Shown here in pieces: positions 61,733-64,000 of a DNA stretch of 64,000 nt. Both the position numbers and the translations under genes were made by a program. Source of the stretch: Mucilaginibacter sp. SJ (lineage in GTDB: Bacteria; Bacteroidota; Bacteroidia; Sphingobacteriales; Sphingobacteriaceae); contig NZ_CP118631.1 in assembly GCF_028993635.1 (NCBI RefSeq), positions 3,658,001-3,722,000 of the forward strand, in the 5' to 3' direction. Each line of letters opens with the position of its first letter. Position 1 is the first letter of the stretch. The notes below the pieces were generated by a model. That model had not been told where the DNA came from and made no database searches. It saw only the letters and a list, made by a program, of their open reading frames with translations.

Positions 61733-61935
61733 ATGTCATTGCGAGTGAAGCGTGGAATCCCGCAGCAATTATTCCACCACATCATTGCCTTGACGGCTTC
61801 CAAACGGGCTGTCATGGGTAGCCCGTCGAAGTATGGCGGGCAGGCCTCTGCGCACGAGTCTTCGACAGGCTCAGACTGACAGGCCCTTTTTGTCATTTCA
61901 CCTTCAGAGGCCCCGGATTTAAATCACTCAGTATG
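61733..61935. repeat. Composite of palindromic-repeat fragments
   Basis: TGTCATTGCGAGTGAAGCGTGG near 61733 matches one arm of the element at 50138. Downstream lie GCCCGTCGAAG and CTTCGACAGGCTCAGACTGACAG, another common Bacteroidota repeat unit. They fill most of the 250-bp gap between the FecR and STN-domain genes. No ORF. Confidence 0.6.
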
Positions 61936-61957
61936 ACAGCGCACCATATACAATATT

Positions 61958-62959
61958 TTACTTCAACACAACCCCCTTTTTCCCGCGCTCTACTTTGATC
62001 TTGAACGTTTCGGAGATCACAACCAATACCTGATCTAACGACTGATCTTTAAACACCGTAGTGATAGGCAGGTTGGCAATGGCTTTATTGCCGATAACAA
62101 TGTGCGCCCCGTACACTTCGTTTAATGAACCTACCAGCTCATTTAGCGGGGTTTCATCGCAAACCAGTTCGTGGGTTGCATAGTAGTTATATAAACGTCC
62201 TTTGATGCTTTCTTTAGCCTGCAGGCCATCCTTGCCGGTAACCAACACCTTTTCGCCGGGGTTAAGGTTTACGCTTTTTTTCTTTTCGCTTACGTTAACT
62301 ATGCCCGTTTCAACAATAACCTGCGTTTTGCCATTGCGGCTCTTTATATTGAATGACGTGCCAACCACCCTAACCGTTACACCGTTCACCCTAATTATAA
62401 AAGGTTTGGTTTTATCGGGCGTAACTTTAAAAAACGCTTCACCCAGCATAGTCACCGGGCGGATTTTGCCGGTAAATTTTTCTGGGTAAATAAGTGTGCT
62501 ATGACTGTTCATGGTAACTACCGAACCATCGGGCAGGGTTTGCGCACGGGTTTTAGACTTGCTGTCTATCTTAACAAAAGCAATTGCCTTGTTATCATAA
62601 TAATGACTTAGGGTTAGCCAGGCCACCGTGCAAACCAGCAGCAACGATGCAGCTATACCCACCCACCAGCTGGTTTTCATTTTGTGAATCTGTGCCGGTT
62701 GGGTTGGCGTTGTGACTGTATCGCTGATCCTCTTTTGCAGCCGGAGATAGGCCGCATCCTCATCCAGCGTTTTGGCAGAGGCAATTTGCCGGCTCTCATC
62801 CCAGATCAGTTTAAAATTATCATACTCCTGCCTGTTAGCCGGCGAATCCGCTATCCAGTTCTGTATAGCCTCCACCTCGGCGGGCGTAGCTTCGCCAACC
62901 AGGTGTTTCACCAGCAAATCATCATCTATGGGCATACCGGTATAGCTCATACAAACCAA
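61958..62959 (-). CDS. FecR-family anti-sigma factor
   Basis: A 333-residue protein. The N-terminal ~100 residues form a cytosolic anti-sigma part (LLVKHLVGEATPAEVEAIQNWIADSPANRQEYDNF). A membrane segment follows (WWVGIAASLLLVCTVAWLTL, ~106-125), then the FecR domain (RAQTLPDGSVVTMNSHSTLIYPEKF, AFFKVTPDKTKPFIIRVNGVTVRVVGTSFNI) and a DUF4974-like C-terminal domain (ETPLNELVGSLNEVYGAHIVI). It holds the ECF sigma until a signal arrives through an STN-domain protein. It overlaps the sigma gene by 13 bp. Confidence 0.94.
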   Translation of the reverse strand: MVCMSYTGMPIDDDLLVKHLVGEATPAEVEAIQNWIADSPANRQEYDNFKLIWDESRQIASAKTLDEDAAYLRLQKRISDTVTTPTQPAQIHKMKTSWWVGIAASLLLVCTVAWLTLSHYYDNKAIAFVKIDSKSKTRAQTLPDGSVVTMNSHSTLIYPEKFTGKIRPVTMLGEAFFKVTPDKTKPFIIRVNGVTVRVVGTSFNIKSRNGKTQVIVETGIVNVSEKKKSVNLNPGEKVLVTGKDGLQAKESIKGRLYNYYATHELVCDETPLNELVGSLNEVYGAHIVIGNKAIANLPITTVFKDQSLDQVLVVISETFKIKVERGKKGVVLK

Positions 62960-63594
62960 TTAATTAGTAACAATAAAATTATAGGTAAAAACTCGGCCAG
63001 TTTTTGGCGCATTACCCGCAGCGCCTTGCCCATCTGGTTTTCGATGGTTTTGATTGAGAGGCCCATCTGATCGGCAATTTGCTGGTATTTCAACTGCTCA
63101 AACCTGCTGAGTTGAAAAATGATACGGCACTGCTCGGGCAGTTCGCTCAGGGCTTTTTCAATGTGCTTTTGCAGTTCGGCCGAGAGCAGTTTTTTTGAGG
63201 CCGAATCATCGTTGCCAACCTGCTCCATCTCATCGGCATAATAAACACCAAAGTTGGCGCGCACCTTCTGGTGTTTTAAATAATTCAAACTTTCGTTATG
63301 TACCGAGCGGTACAGGTAAGCCTTGATACTGCCATCGGGTTTAAGCTGATCGCGTTTTTCCCAAATGCGGCAAAATACGTTTTGTACTACCTCTTCGGCC
63401 ATTTCATCATCCTTTAAAAAAGTGTAGGCATAGGCATGCAGACTTTTAAAGTGATCTTTAAAAAGCCGTTCAAAAGCCTTCTGGCTTCCCTGTTTAATTA
63501 AACCAATGGCCGTGCTATCGCTGTATTCCACTTTTAAGGTGCAGATGTTAGCGCTAAAGATAGCTTGTTTGGCCGTTAAATTCATAGAGCCCAA
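62947..63594 (-). CDS. ECF RNA polymerase sigma factor (Bacteroidota expansion family)
   Basis: A 215-residue sigma factor. Region 2 is FERLFKDHFKSLHAYAYTFLKDDEMAEEVVQNVFCRIWEKRDQL. Region 4 is LSELPEQCRIIFQLSRFEQLKYQQIADQMGLSIKTIENQMGKALRVMRQKL. A hydrophobic tail (LPIILLLLINWFV) is common in this group. It is the first gene of a sigma-FecR-STN-protein series. ATG 63594 or M4 are both possible starts. Confidence 0.95.
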   Translation of the reverse strand: MGSMNLTAKQAIFSANICTLKVEYSDSTAIGLIKQGSQKAFERLFKDHFKSLHAYAYTFLKDDEMAEEVVQNVFCRIWEKRDQLKPDGSIKAYLYRSVHNESLNYLKHQKVRANFGVYYADEMEQVGNDDSASKKLLSAELQKHIEKALSELPEQCRIIFQLSRFEQLKYQQIADQMGLSIKTIENQMGKALRVMRQKLAEFLPIILLLLINWFV

Positions 63595-63609
63595 ATGTTA
63601 AAAAATCAA

Positions 63610-64000
63610 TCAGGCCAGTTGAATCTGGATAGTATACAGCGAATGATGAATATCCACCTTGCTGCACACCCCGTTGGTATAGCTGTAAAAGTTATAGTTG
63701 CCATCGGGCAGGTCAATGCGGTACACGTGCGGGCTCACCTGCTTAACCTGCAAAAACTGCTGAAAGTTATCAGAGTATACCTGTGCCTGGTCGTTAGGCT
63801 CATGGCAGTACAGCAGCATCAGGTTGGCGGCTATTTGTTTTTGATCAACCGTTTTGCCGCATTTGCCTTCGGCGGTGGTTTGGTAGCCCGAGGCCACGGC
63901 TTTGGTTTGGCGGTTGCATTTTTCTGAACCATTGACATTTCTGCACACCTGCGAACTCATGAGCTTGCCATTGTTAAAAGTGCTCTCCTCCTGGATCTCC
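63610..64000 (-). CDS. Partial exported protein, probably DUF6134-like (cut by window edge)
   Basis: The frame is open from the right edge to the stop at 63610. Visible sequence reads EIQEESTFNNGKLMSSQVCRNVNGSEKCNRQTK, then VDQKQIAANLMLLYCHEP and VYRIDLPDGNYNFYSYTNGVCSKVDI. The EExxFxNGKL...VNG start and the C-terminal LPDG-NxYxYxNGxC pattern resemble DUF6134, a Bacteroidota family of unknown function. An internal ATG at 63960 would make a shorter protein, but the upstream codons fit the family better. It is 15 bp upstream of the sigma gene on the same strand. Confidence 0.6.
   Translation of the reverse strand, partial: EIQEESTFNNGKLMSSQVCRNVNGSEKCNRQTKAVASGYQTTAEGKCGKTVDQKQIAANLMLLYCHEPNDQAQVYSDNFQQFLQVKQVSPHVYRIDLPDGNYNFYSYTNGVCSKVDIHHSLYTIQIQLA

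Overview
The window is from a Bacteroidota genome, most likely a member of the Sphingobacteriaceae (a Mucilaginibacter/Pedobacter-like organism; this placement is an inference from gene content). The signs are a SusC/SusD pair, a GLPGLI protein, an ECF sigma/FecR pair, several small Crp/Fnr regulators, TAnnTTTG-type promoter elements, a flexirubin-type pigment locus and abundant palindromic intergenic repeats. I saw no rRNA, tRNA, CRISPR array, phage or insertion sequence.

Layout. 1-5.4 kb: the end of a LytS-type histidine kinase, a GLPGLI/outer-membrane-barrel pair, an FNR-like regulator with an N-terminal cysteine cluster and a small membrane protein. 5.5-9.2 kb: a ClC chloride channel with CBS domains, a DUF4242 protein and a secreted PI-PLC-like hydrolase. 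9.2-13.9 kb: SusD and SusC, transcribed towards the hydrolase. 14-18 kb: a small membrane protein, an MFS transporter, a DUF4097 protein and a divergent peptide deformylase. 18.1-22.7 kb: a Crp/Fnr regulator, two CRP-consensus palindromes, then YceI, a tautomerase, an SDR lacking its catalytic Tyr, an NTF2-like protein, nitronate monooxygenase and an MBL hydrolase. 22.8-24.6 kb: an HPP protein and a CPA2 antiporter.

The centrepiece, 24.6-50.1 kb, is a divergently organised flexirubin/aryl-polyene locus. The leftward operon encodes a glycosyltransferase-DUF2062 protein, a three-part fusion (RND exporter, PlsC acyltransferase, SAM methyltransferase), a CrtI-like oxidoreductase, a C45/NTN acyltransferase, a phosphopantetheinyl transferase and an acyl-activating ligase. 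The rightward operon encodes tyrosine ammonia-lyase, FabG, two ACPs, three ketosynthases with intact catalytic triads, a chain-length-factor-like protein, a truncated ketosynthase relative, two hotdog proteins, a thioesterase, an LpxL-like acyltransferase, a halogenase-like flavoprotein, a polysaccharide deacetylase, a LolA-like carrier and a lipoprotein. The inferred logic is tyrosine to 4-coumarate, loading on an ACP, type II polyene extension, tailoring, acyl transfer and transport to the outer membrane. DarA and DarB, which make the dialkylresorcinol half of true flexirubins, are not in the window. The two hotdog proteins have complementary catalytic residues: one keeps Glu and has no His at all, the other keeps His and has Gln in the Glu position.

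50.3-64 kb: a DUF308-like protein with its own Crp/Fnr regulator and an operator-like palindrome, a 57-aa membrane ORF, a TonB-receptor-like barrel protein, an MXKDX repeat protein, a MazG-like protein, a DUF4349 lipoprotein, a receiver-like protein, dapF, an HtrA protease, and an ECF sigma/FecR pair followed by an STN-domain surface-repeat protein. A cut-off secreted protein reaches the right edge. Palindromic repeats recur between genes, and two of them have become part of coding sequence in the pigment operon.
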